Shown here: positions 1-12,831 of the stretch, piece after piece | Position numbering within the stretch: position 1 is the first letter of the stretch | Layout of the letters: every line of letters begins with the position of its first letter | DNA from: Galaxea fascicularis | Taxonomy: Eukaryota; Cnidaria; Anthozoa; Scleractinia; Euphylliidae | Assembly: GCA_948470475.1 (NCBI GenBank) | Contig: OX419336.1 | Location: forward strand, 8,700,108-8,764,107 | Direction of reading: 5' to 3' | DNA: 64,000 nucleotides | Notes under the pieces: model-generated | Told to the model about the DNA's origin: nothing | The model's input: the letters and a program-made list of their open reading frames with translations, nothing else | Database searches by the model: none | Translations under genes and position numbers: made by a program

Positions 1-292
1 AATTTGGTCATGTGACAAATGATAGCTAGATTTTGCAACCTTCCTTTACTGCCTACAAAAACACAAGATTAACTTTGGTAAAAAAAAATATATTTTTTTT
101 TTTGGGTTGGGTGCACTTGGAAAGTTACTTCTGTAGTTGTGACACCACCCCCAGGGTTCATGTGGCTCCTGGAAATCCTTGAAAGTACTTGAAGATTAGT
201 CCAGTATTTTCTACGTCTGGAAAGTCCTGGAAATCGTTAAGCCCAAGTAATTTCGTTTTCTTGATGAAAAACATTGAAGAGCAGCCAGATGG
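1..292. other. Intron or upstream DNA left of the first transposon
   Basis: No coding region is visible. There is an A/T homopolymer tract near 80-105. From about 150 a stretch beginning with an AGGGTTC-like motif is followed by repeats of a 'CTGGAAATCCTTGAAAG' type. That sequence resembles the ends of the CATGGTTC element near 50.9 kb and may be an old relic of it. The block probably lies in an intron of the plus-strand gene whose exons begin at 2692. Confidence 0.3.
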
Positions 293-500
293 GTAGCCTG
301 CGTGACAGACGCCTTTTACAGCTCTTGTTTCACATGGCGAGAAAAGAGCGTCTGTGATCCAGAGCTGGAGAACTATTTCCATGACGTCAGAAGTTTTAAA
401 CCAATCGTAAGTCGGCTCTCATTTTTGTGGAACCAACACGTGCGGGGTCGCGTAGGGATCTCGCGGACATCCGCGTACATAGAAAAAACAATCTATCAGG

Positions 501-631
501 TAAAATGGGGTTGGAAGGCCTACACGACTCCTGTTCGCGCGTTTGCCGCTTCTATCTCGGTTCTATTGACCAATTTAGCTTCTTGCTTGTTTTAAGTGGG
601 GCAACACGGTGGTTTAGAGGATAGCATGATG
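501..631 (+). repeat. Internal direct repeat, copy 1 (partner 1320-1449)
   Basis: A ~130-bp block starting TAAAATGGG and ending CATGATG recurs in the same orientation at 1320-1449 with only a few substitutions. Both copies lie inside the inverted-repeat transposon. This suggests an internal duplication or the fusion of two related elements. Confidence 0.85.
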
Positions 632-1319
632 GTAATGGTGATTGAAACAGCCATGTGCTTAGATGTCGCATGTAATGTATTTTGATACCAAAGGTCATTT
701 CTGGGTTTAACTGCATTTATCACCTATTTGTTTTGACCCTGGTTGTTTCTGTTTAGCGACTGTGGTCCTTTATATGCCATCTGAAGCATTTTGTCTAACT
801 TTGGTTTGGTTCATTTCAGTGCGTTCAGTGACAGAACAGCCTCTCTCTTGTTATCAAGGATAGGAATTTTTGAGCCACGTAGTATGATCATCTTTAGTGT
901 TTGTACATTACCGGGCCCGGTTATTTGTTTTTGTAGCAAGATGTTGTGTTTCTTTTGCGACTATTCGTCTCTTTATCCTTTCTTTAGTGTTGTAGCTTCT
1001 TACAGAGCTATGCAACACGTGAAGTTGAGCGCTCAAATCCGCTCTAATTACGGCTGTGTCTTTGTCATTGTTTCACTCCGCTCTGTAACTGCAGTTATAG
1101 TACTTTCCTTGTTTTGTTTATGCCAGTGGTTTTGGCTATGTTTGGGTACGCCATTAAATGATAGACAAGACCATGGTTTCAATCCTCCCTTGTGGATCTC
1201 ATCAGTTGCCGGGAATGGCTTGAGTAATAGAGTTGCTCTTTAGGCAATGTCATTGTCTTTCTGTGAGAATGGCAGAGCATGCTATTATACCCACTGGGCG
1301 GATCGAAAATACTAGGTTG

Positions 1320-1449
1320 TAAAATGGGTTGAAAGGCCTACACGACTCCTGTTCGCGCATTTGCCGCTTCAATCTCGGTTCTATTGACCGATTTAGCTTC
1401 TTGCTTGTTTTAAGTGGGGTAACACGGTGGTTTAGAGGATGACATGATG
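1320..1449 (+). repeat. Internal direct repeat, copy 2 (partner 501-631)
   Basis: Same orientation and nearly identical to the block at 501-631. See that entry for the interpretation. Confidence 0.85.
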
Positions 1450-2691
1450 TAAACGTAGCTGGCGACATTGATTTCCGCGAATTTTCGCACTTTACACTGG
1501 AGCCAAAGGACAAACTTTTCTTTGCTTCCGGTGGTTCTAAACCTTTAGCGAGTCTTTTTATACGGACTGGACTATCAGTTTTAAATTTTGTTTGAATTCC
1601 ATCGACGATTTCATCCACTTTTTTTCAAGGCCTTCTTGTATCAATTCAGAGTATTATAACATAAGCGGCATATTGCGAGGTTCTTGCTACCAACGTAAAC
1701 AGACAAATCGATTCCAACTGAGCAAAGAATTTAAGCGCTTATGTCCAATTCACTTTTCCCAAAGATCTTTATCTTCTCCTTTAAACTGGAAATTTTTACT
1801 TTACACGGATAACAACAATCTTCAGACAAGTTAACGTTTTTCGGTGTTTCCCCACTCATGACACATGCTACTGCTAAGATCGAAGACAGTAGCCCGCGAG
1901 TTCGCGAGTGTAACTCGAGTGTAATTGACCGCATCATTTTATCACTCAATTTTATTGGTTAAGAAAAAAACAAAAGCACTGACGTCACGGAAATCGTTCT
2001 CCAGCTCGGGATCACAGACGCTCTTTTCTCGGCGTGTGAAACAAGAGCCGTAAAAGGCGTCTGTCACGCAGGCTACCAGATGGGAAGGTTAAACAACTGA
2101 AAAATACTTATTTGAGCATCATGGGTGCTAGAATAAACTTTTTCTGTGGCGTGGAAAAGTCTAGGAAATTTATTTCTGAAAGAGGCCTGACCCTGTTTTA
2201 CCTCCGCTAGACATTACCTTCAGAAATTTCCTAAGAATTATTTGTGATTTTTGTCAATATGACCAGATAAATTTGCACACATGAATGTTTCAGAAAAAAA
2301 GGATTTTAAGGTTTAGTGACAAGAAACAACTGAACTATTTCTGGTTCTACAGCAATTATTTCAAACACTTACCATGAAACATCTTTAACAGGTGTTTTGA
2401 TTGGTCTTTCTTGCCAGTGGCAGCATTCAAATAATTATTAAGTTATATTTTATCTATACTTTTCATATGAAATTTGCTATCTCTAAAATAAAGGTCGACA
2501 TAATTCCTACAAAAATGTCATGTACTTTTGAGTCTATTATTGTTGAGCTGTCTCGTGCCACAGAAAGCAGTTTCAGCATCATCAGTAATGAGCCATTTTT
2601 ATCATATTGCAAGTGGATGTAATCTTAAAGTATGACAGCACCTAAGACAGAATACTCTCACTAATTTCTTTTAACTGATCCTTGCATCCAG

Positions 2692-3541
2692 GGCTTCAAA
2701 TCTGGATATGTTTACAGAAATCCTGAGGTATTCCATGGTGAAAAGCCAGCCGAAAGAGAAGTAACAACTCCATCAACAGTGTCATCTACTCGTGCAAAAA
2801 TGTTCTACACACCAGAGATAGAACGAAATCCTGTTAGAAGAGCACACTCCACTGGTCGTGCAAATACCTACAGAAACCGTGTGAAGTGGCTGAATACCCC
2901 AGTGAAGTCAACAGAATACAAGAAGGACAAGGAAAAGGTGGAGTTAGACACTGATGAGCCAGTCACCATCAAGGATCTTATGCCTGAAAGGGTGGACAAA
3001 GACCAAGATCAGGTAGCTTACTGAAATAAATGGTATATTCTTAAGAATGCTGCTTTTACCCTTTAAATCCTGCATTTCTTGCATGTATTTACATAAATCA
3101 AGATTTGGTCAAGATCAGTGATATTGTTCCCGTCTATCTACTTTGGGTAACATTTCTATCTTTTTCCTTTAGACCACAGAAGTGGTTGTAAAGACAACCA
3201 AAATTGTGGTCACAGAGACGTCACCTCATGAAAAGGGAATCAATGGTGATGAGACAAAAGAAGAGAAGAAAGTTGTGGTAATAACAGAAGTGAACGGAGA
3301 GGCTGGGGACGAGAAGAGTACCGAAGACGGAGATGAAGATGGCCCAGATGGAGAGTTGTTGGCGCCTACCACTGACGAACCAGAAAGCCCAACAAAGAAG
3401 AAAGGAACCAAAGTTAAGAAGAAGAAGAGCTTCAAAGATGCTCTGGTGAAGAAATTTAGCAAGAAGGGTGAACGGCCAGCAAAGTATGTGAAGAATGAAG
3501 GAGAGAAAGCTGCAGATACAGGGACAGAGAAAGCAGAGTAA
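2692..3541 (+). CDS. 3' coding exons of an unrecognised, highly charged protein (5' end outside window)
   Basis: Two exons in phase 0 are visible: 2692-3012 and 3173-3541. An AG acceptor precedes each, a GT donor ends the first, and a TAA stop ends the second. The first exon starts GFKSGYVYRNPEVFHGEK and is rich in Arg, Lys, Glu and Thr. The second is acidic in its middle (GDEDGPDGE) and ends with a lysine block followed by SFKDALVKKFSKKGERPAKY. That basic stretch with spaced Ser and Phe resembles a MARCKS-type membrane or calmodulin-binding effector segment, which is only an analogy. No folded domain or membrane segment is visible, so this is probably a disordered tail. I do not recognise the family. 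The real start must lie upstream, since the exon is open at its 5' side. Confidence 0.75.
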
Positions 3542-5750
3542 ATAATTATTGGTATCTGCTGGATGAGAGTGAAGTTTTATTTGGCATTAAATTGCTTTTT
3601 AAGTAAGAAATCAGCCAGTTGGAATTTTGCAGTAAAAACCAATCAAATCTGCTTGTTTTCAAATGTATAAAGTTGAGAAGCTCAGAAAGGGATCACTGTA
3701 AGCCCTTTACAAGGGATTAAAATTTTAGAATCCTAGCTCAATATGTTATGATATGTTCCTCAAAAGTTAAAGAGGACCAGAACTCCAGGCAGACCTTGAA
3801 AATTGGAATGGAGAAATAACCAGAGCAATGCAAGTCAGTTTTTATTTTCAGTAAAAAATGCATGAAAATGGTTTGACTTACACAAAGAATGTAGCGCAGC
3901 CAAAGATTTATGTAACTTGACTCGTTCATGGGCTTTTAGTCAATGTCAGCAAACATTATGTTTGACAGTGTGTAGGCATTAAGTTTGATTTTAATTTCCA
4001 AACTGTGCTCATGCTGTAAATTAGACTCATTTTTAGTTGTAAGTACTTATTTTTGTTGACAATGTTTAATTTTATGAATCTGTAGATTGTATCAACAAGG
4101 GAACTCTGAAAATCTGTTTTAAATCCGAGGTCAGTTAGCACTGAATTTCTTATGATATTATGCATTTATTGTGAGCAGGCATGTGATACAAATTGGAAAC
4201 AAAACACCCCACAAGATAATACAGGGCTGTTGGTTAATGAGCCTCAAAGTGACTTGTGTACTGTAGCTAATCAGTTTGTGGCTTATTCTTAATGCTTTGA
4301 AACTTGTTTGCTGCTAGGCTTTCTGGCAGGAACTCTCTGGAACAGATTTGGGTGCGTAATATTTTTATTTTGGAGGGATGAGGGAAGTTGGGTATGGGGA
4401 TGAACACTGTGCATAAACCTATGACAGGACCCTTACAAATGGCTATTTGAAGTTTGTTATCTGTATCTTCAGCATTTTTGTTATCTTGATAAACTACTTA
4501 ATTCTGAAAAGCAGCCGTAATGATGTTGACAGTCACAAAAAAAACAATTTCAGTATTTCGATCTTTCTGTGGGTTTTAATCGTTGGAAGCAGGCTGGCTC
4601 TGAAATCCATTTTAATTAGAAACATAGGTCTTGACACACATGTATCACCAAGGAATGTAATGTATTAGTTAGAATGCTGTTAGCATGTTAAATTTTACTT
4701 TAATAAGCATAAATGCAAAGTTTGTAAGAGTTTCTCAACTTGCTGAAGTGTGGATTATTTCTCAAGTGAAAAGGTTGTCCAAAACCTACAATCTGATGTT
4801 CTCATACCTTGGACCTGAGTGACCATACATACTGTACTTAAGAATTTGATCAACAGACTGAAATCTTAAAAACCCTTGTTATTTGAAGGGAATACCAGCA
4901 GTGTCATGCAGACACTATTTCAACTAGCTCTCTTACAAGAAACATGCATTACCTTGATCATTGCATGAGCATCAGGAGTTGAAAAAGAAGAGAACTACCA
5001 GTATACATATTAACCTTTTGTTCGGAGACACTCTAGGCTTTATTCAGAATGGGATCACTTGAGTTGAGGTTAGGCTTGTTGGATGAAAGTTCTAGCTTCT
5101 ATACCCCATTGTGAACATGCATATTCTCCGACTGTTTTCTGTTAATTCACTATGGTTTTTGTTGATTGTTTCATTGAAATCCCATGACTTGTATGTAAGA
5201 TCATGCACTGATACTGTTAGGAGAATTTAGATTATGGTCACCACTGAGGCTGAAAGAGTGTTAAAATGCATTTTAACTTCTAGTTAGCACCATTTACTGA
5301 ACGATATATTATACTTATCATCTTGACTGTTCTAAGAGCATTAATACAGTTGTAATATGCAGTAAGTGTGTAATGTAACACCTGCCTTTCACTACAAATT
5401 TTAGCTAGCCTAGGGATTTTCTTTTATGTCATCGCAGAGACTATGAAGATATGAAATAATTAATGTATTGGTTTTACTCAGTGAATAAAGAATGTCATAA
5501 TAGACCAAAGAAAAGCTTTGAATGCTTCAGTTGTACGGAATTTCTGTAAAGTTGTAACTGACTGAAATGATGAGCTGAGTTACACAGATTTCTTTGTGGT
5601 TGTCATTGTCGTGCAGTCTTCATTCAGTCTTCTAGGAAAATTTGGCAAGTGCTGATGCTGTTGTGGAGAGGAAAGGGTGTGTACCCAGATAGAACAGGCC
5701 ACATAACTTGTATCCTGTTTAAAGAGGGTGCCCTGACCCTATAGAAAGGG
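3542..5750 (+). other. Probable long 3' UTR and downstream spacer; AATAAA at 5484-5489
   Basis: No coding signal is seen after the TAA of the upstream gene. The stretch is AT-rich. The clearest AATAAA hexamer in plus orientation lies at 5484-5489 and is followed by a GT-rich tract near 5594. This could be the cleavage site of the upstream gene, giving a ~1.95 kb 3' UTR. An earlier ATTAAA near 3590 is an alternative. Confidence 0.3.
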
Positions 5751-5950
5751 TTAGGCCTAGTTTATATGCATGTCACACTATCATCAAATTTAATTGAGAT
5801 GAATTTAATTTAAATTAAATATTAACTGAAGACTCATTACCTATATTTTATTCTTCTTTCCAAAACCGTCTTGGATGAATTTAATTAGTTTTAGATGTCG
5901 CACTGTCATCCAATTTAATTTGATGGTAGGGCAACAAAAACTAGGCCTTA
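5751..5950. mobile_element. Possible short MITE
   Basis: The ends carry short inverted copies of TAGGCCTAGTTT. The interior holds two related blocks with the motif CATCMAATTTAATT. The structure suggests a small non-autonomous element, but the inverted ends are only about 11 bp and no clear target duplication is seen. Confidence 0.35.
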
Positions 5951-6847
5951 CCCCAGCATCCAAATTATGCCAAGGTAATTAACCCTGGCTTAGGTACTTG
6001 GATTCAGTGATTTTGTTATGAAGACCTAGACTTCAGCAGTCGGAGGCTTCATTGCAACTCCATGTACTGGTAAGGGTTTTTCAGTTATAAGAACTACATT
6101 CTATTATACTGGAATAACTAAGGTAGTAAATATGCATTAAAAAAATTAACTATAGTAAGAAAGAAAAAGAAAAATTACAATGGATTGGATTGACTATTTA
6201 CAAATTTGTAGATTAATCAGAAAAAAGTAAGTTAATGAGTTTTTTCCTAAAAACTTTGACAGAGTGTGAACATTTTTACATCGTCTCTTAGATTAGATTC
6301 CAGAGTAGAGCACCACAGTAAGTGAATGACTACAGTTTGGTGGTTGTACAGCACCTCGGAATGTTGAGTTGACCGCGTTGTCTAGTATTTCTAGTGTGAG
6401 TTTGTGAGCACACATTAAACTTTTCCGTCTAAGTAGTCAGGGACAAGTTTATGAATACATTTAAACATCATGGCATCATTCAAGTAAAGTCTGTCATTAA
6501 ATAATTATATATGTTGTTGAACAAACAAACCAGTAACAATGTCATGCACAAATTCTGGGAAAGTTAACTTGAGAAACCTTTCTGATAAAATGGTAGAGTT
6601 GTGCATACAAGGAAGTTTCTGGAAGTTAAAGCCCAAAACTACATTGAATTAATCTGTTATGGTCTGATTAATTTTTTGGATGGAAGGAACTACTGATATG
6701 TAGACTTCTGCTGCCCTCTAAAGATGGTCTTTGGTCTCCCCTGAATAGTGGCAGTGAGTTGCTATGACAACACAACTTAACAGCAGATGGCACTTTAAGT
6801 CACACTCATTCTTTCTCCAGATGATGCATGCATAATATCCAGTACTG

Positions 6848-9800
6848 TCATGTAACACCTTTTGTAGGGCCTTCGTTAGTGGTATTTGGAATTGCTGCCT
6901 TATCTTCAAGAATGTTATTTCCAAGATCTGCAACATACAATTCCAGCAGTTCTTTGTTTTCTTGACTAGTTAATGGCTTGCATTCACAATCTACCCTTTC
7001 CTGTTGCCGTTGTTGGTCTCGTAACCTCCATGCCCAGTGTAAGTCGTCTGTCCACATCTGCAAGGTCAAACGTTCATTCATACAAGGTTGTGTGAAAGTT
7101 TTGAAGTAGGTGTATATTTTTCCATCTTGGACTGAACCAGGACTAAAGAATCAGACGAATATCCCAGCAGAATAACCAGCCACAAACACAGTGGTGATTT
7201 TTGCCAAAGGTCTGCTACATTTAACAACTATGTTTACCACCATTTCTGACCAGTTTCTGTCAAAAAGCTCTGTGCCTTTCATGATGTAAATTCAAGTCCT
7301 GAGAGTAGGTACATAAAGCCTTTAATTTTTGTAAAAATAATTTCAATTGAATATGAAAAAGGGATAAAAAATTCAACCTTGTTAAGATACTTATGATAAA
7401 ATGATATTTTGCCACTCTTTTTGAAACCTTAATTTTCTATGAACATCCACAATGTCATCCTTGAGTAGCTTTACACCACATACCGGTACTATATTTACTG
7501 AGGCCAGGTTGTATTGAGTCCACGGTGCACACTATATATCAGGCTCTCCTCTTAAGGCAAGTGATTAGAAATTTGTTCAATAAGACAAAGAAAATAGACA
7601 ATTTTCAAACAAATTTTAAATAACTTTTTTCTAATTCAAATGTTCAAGTTAAAAATGAATACCACCATGTCAAGATTTTCTCACCTCTACATCATCTGGT
7701 TGCAAATGTACTGCTTTCGAGAAACTCTTCACACCCTGATTATCAAAGAGATCAGGTTAAAAAGAAACCAGTCATTATTGAGAGGGGATGGGAGCAAATT
7801 TATTGTGTGGTTCCAGAAAATATATATTGCCCCCTACCCCCCAGGGAATTTTTTAAACACCCTCACCCATCCAGAAATTCCAATAGGCTCCATACTTTTC
7901 TTTAAAAAACTTATTCTTTTGCCACCTCTCTCCCCTTTAGAATAATTTTATTGATCCTCTCTGGGGAAGGTGTGGATATTTCCTATACTGCTAGCAGCCA
8001 TACTTTGTCCCTTGGGTATCCCACATAGGATGCAAACTAGGAATATAATTGCAAAAAAAGTGGGCAGAAACACTGGGATGAGGAAAAAATTTGCACCTGC
8101 ATTTCTCGCAGCTCGCGCCAACACATCTTGCTCAATGTTGTGTGCTACGAATATTAAGAGAAGAAAGAGTGCTGGCAGTCTGGCTATTTCCTACAACTGC
8201 ACATTCACATCTATTAGGGGACTGGTAAGAGGGGAAGACAGTCAACAAAAAATATGCTTCTCAACGGGAAGGGTCAAGAACATGGCCTCCTCCTATTGGC
8301 ACCAGTCCTCCCCTCCCCTCTAAACAATGGCCATTCCCTCATGTGTCCAAGACTTTCAATGATTGTTGTGATATTGTGTTTTATTGTTACTTACCATTTC
8401 AATATCACCATATCCCATCTGTGCACGCCCAAGTGTTTGATGTGCAACACACCAGAGAGGATTAAGAGAAACGGCCTTCTCTGCAGCTTGTATGGCAGGA
8501 AATAATTCATGGAGCTCCAATAGTACCTTAAATATTTAAATCAAGCAAGGAGAAGTAAATAACTCATTGGTATTTCTCTCCACAAGTACAGCGAACATGA
8601 GCCTCGACAAATACAACAGTGATGGTGATAAAAAAAATACATGCTTTCTGGTAGTGAGTCTGGTACACAATTAGATATTAATAGTTTTTTTGTAGTCTGT
8701 GAGCAGGTTCTCAAAGGCACTTTGGCTGCGCGTAGCAAGCAGGCGGGAAGCATTTATTTATTTTTTGCATGGTCAGGCCCCTCATTGGCTCATGTCTCAC
8801 AGCTTTGCCGGTCATGCTGCAGCACTCATCAGAGCCTGCTTGTAGGCTAGTCTTTTGGGGCCTGAAATGTTTTCAGGAGTTTTGAGAAATGCATACCAGA
8901 GCTGTTACCGAAGTTGGGTTGGGGCTTCACCACAATCTAGGTGCCCAGTAACCACTTGATTGAAAAACAACATACTGGTTCTGACATTGGCTATGCCAGA
9001 GCAACTGAAAACTCTGGTTAGTTTTTGCATATCCCAGCCTATTTCAAACATTTTGCAATAGACCTGCATTGTTGTTAGTTTCCAAGGCATGCAGAAGTCA
9101 ATACCAATTTGTTTAATTATTACTGTCTTTTGACATAATTTCACCAAAAAAAAAATCAAGAAGAAATGGTATATGTCAGACCTTTTAAATCTACTTCCAC
9201 TGGCCCAAGATTTCCTATGCATTGCAAAACAAATTAACTTGAGACTAACTTGACTGAGGATATGAGATTGGTTGTTGCAAAAACAATGCATAAAATAATT
9301 TTATCAATTACCTGAGATTTCATTTCATAGAGTTTCTCATTACTGGGTGTTAATGCTATGGCTTCATTCCATCGTGAGATTGCTTCCCAGTATCTAGAAG
9401 TTAAAAAGGAAATTAGATTAAAAAGGAAGGAATACTCTAAAAAAGGTAAGGAGTACTCTATACAAATTATCACACAAGATGGGTTACATTCAAGACAACT
9501 CCTGTTCCTTTTGCAAACGTGAACCTGAAACTCTGCATAATTTATTCTTCTACTGTGCTCATGCTTGACGTTTTTTGGAATGAATTTGAATCTTATTTCA
9601 GCAGAATGAATGAGGCAGTGCGCATAACTTTGAAAGACAAAGATCTGTATCGGAATTCTAAGTTCAGAATGCCCTTTACTAAACTATCTTTTACTTATAG
9701 GAAAATTGTACTTGTGGGATTGCTGAAGGAGCGACCAACTTGCAGATATAGCAGGATTTAAAGTCAAAGTGGATATCATTTGAAATAATATCAGACAGAA

Positions 9801-11093
9801 AAATATGTATGCACAAAGAATAATCAATTAGCCAATTTTAACTGGAAATGGAAAAGATAATTTAGAACTGGACATCATTTCTTTGTTTGTTTGCTTTTTT
9901 TAAAATTAGTTGTTATAAATTGCCAGTGCAATTTGTTACTGTCATCTGAAGCTGGCGTGCTTACTGGTATGTATGTGTGTGCGTGTGGGTGCATTTATTT
10001 ATTTACGTATCTCTTATTACTATAACCTTTTTTTTATTACTTCGTGATGTCACTGTTGTGTGTAGCCCTGGGGGGGGGGGAGCACACCCAGGGAGATTTG
10101 ACATTTTTGCCTATTTTTATGTCAAATGCTGTACCCAGGGGGAAAACACTGATGTCAAATACCCCTTCCCTGGTTCTTAATTTTGTTTGATTTCCTGTAG
10201 ATTTTGTCAAATTACCCCACCCTTGGGAACTTGTGTTATGTCAAATCTCTAACCACTCCCCACCCATAGGAAAGGAAATACTGTCGAATCTCCCGGGGTC
10301 GCTGCCCGGGGCTTAACATTGACTGGTGCATATGTGCTTTATTGATAACGAAACTAAGTTGTAAGTGTTTGAATGAATAAAACAAAGGAAGGAAACTTAG
10401 AACACAAGTAAGTAGGAGCCTAACAAAGCCCCTGTTAATCATAACTATAAGTACAAAATTGCATTAGCGTAATAGCCTTTCCGATATTTATACCGAGTTT
10501 TAATTTTTTTTTAAAAACATTCATTTAACGATAAGAAAACCATGCATGTTTTACTTAGTACTTATACATTTTCTTATCGCTATCATTTTGAATTGATAAT
10601 GACGTTAGCTCAACGTCGAAACGTCTTCGTTTCTTAAAAACGTTCTTAATATGTTTTTAAAAACATATTTTATCGCAATTTTTGTCGTTAAATTCTTTTC
10701 ACATTCTTTTTTCTGTGAAGGAATCAATGTCAAAGATGATTTTTTCCTATTTGACGATCCTGTTCCTGTAATAAACGTATTAAACTGTGAGGCAAGCAAT
10801 TGGACATCGTGATACTTACTCAGGGATTCTAAACTTAGTATCATATACTTTAAGTTTACACACCTTTGTTGTTCGGCCAGAGAAACTCCTTCGTCTTCAA
10901 GCCGCTTGCTTTTCATTACACTATCTTCGATGCTCAAAATTCCTCTTCTTTTGACTAAAAAAACACGCCAGTCCTCTTCGAATGGTTCATCTTCATCATT
11001 GTCAGGAATTTGGTTACCTTCATCAAATACGGCAGCTCTTTTTCGGGTGACATTTTGAGGAAGTTTTCTTTTCCAACCAAAAGTGGTCGCCAT
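6848..11093 (-). CDS. TTC33: Tetratricopeptide repeat protein 33 (TTC33)
   Basis: Five minus-strand exons join in consistent phase: 11093-10864, 9393-9312, 8526-8395, 7735-7685 and 7057-6848. They give 234 residues; the human protein is about 262. The start MATTFGWKRK matches the family N-terminus (M-x-SFGWKRK in vertebrates). It is followed by an acidic segment, a K-R-R-x-x-I-L motif, and TPR helices containing ISRWNEAIALTP, KLYEMKSQ, LHELFPAIQAAEKAV and LGRAQMGYGDIE. The last exon carries MWTDDLHWAWRLRDQQ, matching the vertebrate W-K-E-D-L-S-W-A block. All splice sites are GT-AG. The protein is a TPR scaffold whose partners are poorly known. Introns hold a decayed LINE tail (about 9.5 kb) and a GC-rich repeat (about 10.1 kb). 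The Met at 11093 is the first in frame and matches the family start. Confidence 0.93.
9478..9830 (+). mobile_element. Decayed non-LTR retrotransposon 3' end (zf-RVT-like tail)
   Basis: In one frame the sequence reads CSFCKREPETLHNLFFYCAH. This is the C-x2-C...H-x-L-F-x-x-C signature of the zinc-binding C-terminus of L1-like LINE reverse transcriptases. After a stop and a frame change it continues RFWNEFESYFSR, then with further breaks matches the usual end of these proteins (a K-x-Y-L-W-D-C type motif). It is a 5'-truncated, frameshifted pseudogene inserted in a TTC33 intron on the opposite strand. The 3' boundary is approximate. Confidence 0.7.
10063..10314. repeat. GC-rich interspersed repeat with CCCGGGG ends
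   Basis: The left end AGCCCTGGGG and the right end CCCGGGGCTTAA are near inverted copies. The interior repeats the word TGTCAAAT between CCC/GGG blocks (for example ATGTCAAATACC and TATGTCAAATCT). The layout is that of a short MITE-like element in the TTC33 intron. The family is not identified. Confidence 0.5.
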
Positions 11094-12831
11094 CTTTGTT
11101 TATGAGCAGTTGGTGTAACTGGCCAGCGAATTTAATGAACAGAAATTCGTATTTCAAGTAAGCTCCACAATTATTCCACGACATCCCAGGTCTAATTCGT
11201 CCAATACTCGCCGCCTGCAAGCACGGAAAATTTACGGCTCCCATGCCCACGAGCCTTTACGGATTTCTCTTTTTCCGTCTTTATTAATCTCTTATCGAGT
11301 CAGAAATTTCAAAACAAAGAAAAAAAAAACGAGCTATAGTATTTTTTTTTTCTTGAAACCTCGTATTCGGAAGTATAAGATTTGAGGGTGACAAGCGTGT
11401 CTCTAATTTGCAAGCAATTTTCTGATTATAAGTAAGTCCCTGATGCCAGTTGCGTTTGCTTGCGGTAAAAATGCGGGCTGAATAGATATACTGGTATGTG
11501 CGGGCGGCTTTGAATTTACCCCTACGTAGTTTTATTTTGTTGCTTTTTTTTTTTCGTGCAGTCACACTTTGGATAACAAATCATGTTCAGTTTCTTATCA
11601 CTTCACTTTGGTATGCGAAATTAAACTCGTTTGGCGTTCTCTGGAAAGGTTTCTTTTTTGTGCGACAACTGAGGATAGGCTCGATTTCCACCGCTTACTC
11701 GGATCTGGAATATCCTCGCCTCCCACCGAAGTGGGTACGATTCTCGTATATGACGCCAAATGTAATGTGGGTTGAAGTTGCTGTGGCATGGCTCTCGACC
11801 TTCTCCAAGAGGAATTTGTACTGGTACATTTGTTTTCCCCTCTCCTCTATCTACCATGCATGGTACGCTGAAATTGACACAGAAAATTTCAGGGAATCGA
11901 TGCTTTGCATAGTCTGAGTCCCCTGTGGGTTAGGGGGAAGAGACGGATGACATCTCAGACTATGCTTTACACAGCATCAACCCAAAACACGGAGAAACCT
12001 CACTACAAATGGTGCCGGACAATTTCCTTATCCTACACAGTGGATTTACAACAATGTTCAGAATTATTCTCGAGTCCAGTTAAGGGTCGATTATCTTAGA
12101 GATTTTTAGCGGGTGAATGTGAAGTGAAATGATTGCAAATATCATTTTTAACTTATGGCAGACAAACAAATACGGAACCATTTGCTTCACTATAAAACTT
12201 GCACGTCACCCGCGAAACTGATATGACTCCCACTCTTTTAATTATCTTCTGAGATTAAATAAGCCATCCGGTAACCAAAAATAGTCCATGAATTTGGAAA
12301 TTATTCATCAGTGTTTAATCCGTAAATAGTAACCACCTATATATAGGCAGACCTGTCCCCAGAGCCCTCCAGGACTGATAAGATGAATCATTCCCGCGCA
12401 AGCCTGAACTTTTTTCAGCAGGCTTTATTTCACTACTGCTCAAGTAGTTGAGTATGAATATATGAAATCATATACTCAAGTAGTGTTTATATGATCACAT
12501 ACATCTTCGTACTGAATCATTCACATCAGCATCATTCGAAAAGTTGACGAAAACTACAATAGTAGAACGAGAATAGAAGAAAAATAACAGCTGCATATTT
12601 CTTTGACGTCAGTTACTTTTAAGTGGCATGTTAATGGTAATCAGTGTAAAGCGTTCCGATATCGATTGCTTGTTAGACAGTATTTGACATTTTCGTGGAT
12701 CCGATGCGGCTCCTTTGAAAATTTCTTAATCTGCAAACACTGATATTGAACTAGACGGGTCACTGAGTTATTTGCAATGTGGCGAAAATGGCATAAATAC
12801 AGCCTGGTTACCGTTCCTTGAACTGAAAATC
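11094..12831. promoter_or_regulatory. Divergent upstream region between TTC33 and the lectin-like gene
   Basis: TTC33 (minus) and the probable lectin gene (plus) start head to head on either side of this 1.7 kb. Open frames on both strands overlap each other and show no domain, so I treat the stretch as non-coding. At 12440-12490 an imperfect palindrome built from CTCAAGTAGT / ACTACTTGAG is present. No core promoter motif is distinctive enough to call. Confidence 0.3.

Larger units (their letters stand above)
293..2076. mobile_element. Non-autonomous DNA transposon with ~100-bp terminal inverted repeats
   Basis: The ends are inverted copies of each other: GTAGCCTGCGTGACAGACGC at the left is matched by its reverse complement at the right. 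The match continues with few mismatches for about 100 bp (roughly 293-395 and 1975-2076). A 7-bp direct repeat, CAGATGG, flanks both ends (286-292 and 2077-2083) and reads as a target-site duplication. The interior has no recognisable transposase; the longest open frame (791-1243) has no recognisable domain and looks like chance. The superfamily is not assigned, because a 7-bp duplication does not fit one family cleanly. The element sits upstream of the exon at 2692, probably in an intron. Confidence 0.85.

Noticed and set aside
791..1243. 150-codon open frame inside the first transposon
   Set aside because: Composition is Cys/Phe/Ser-rich without any domain, it lies between inverted repeats, and no splice or codon signal supports it.
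150..2194. A second transposon enclosing the first, using CAGGGTT and GACCCTG as ends
   Set aside because: Only 6-7 matching terminal bases and no target duplication.
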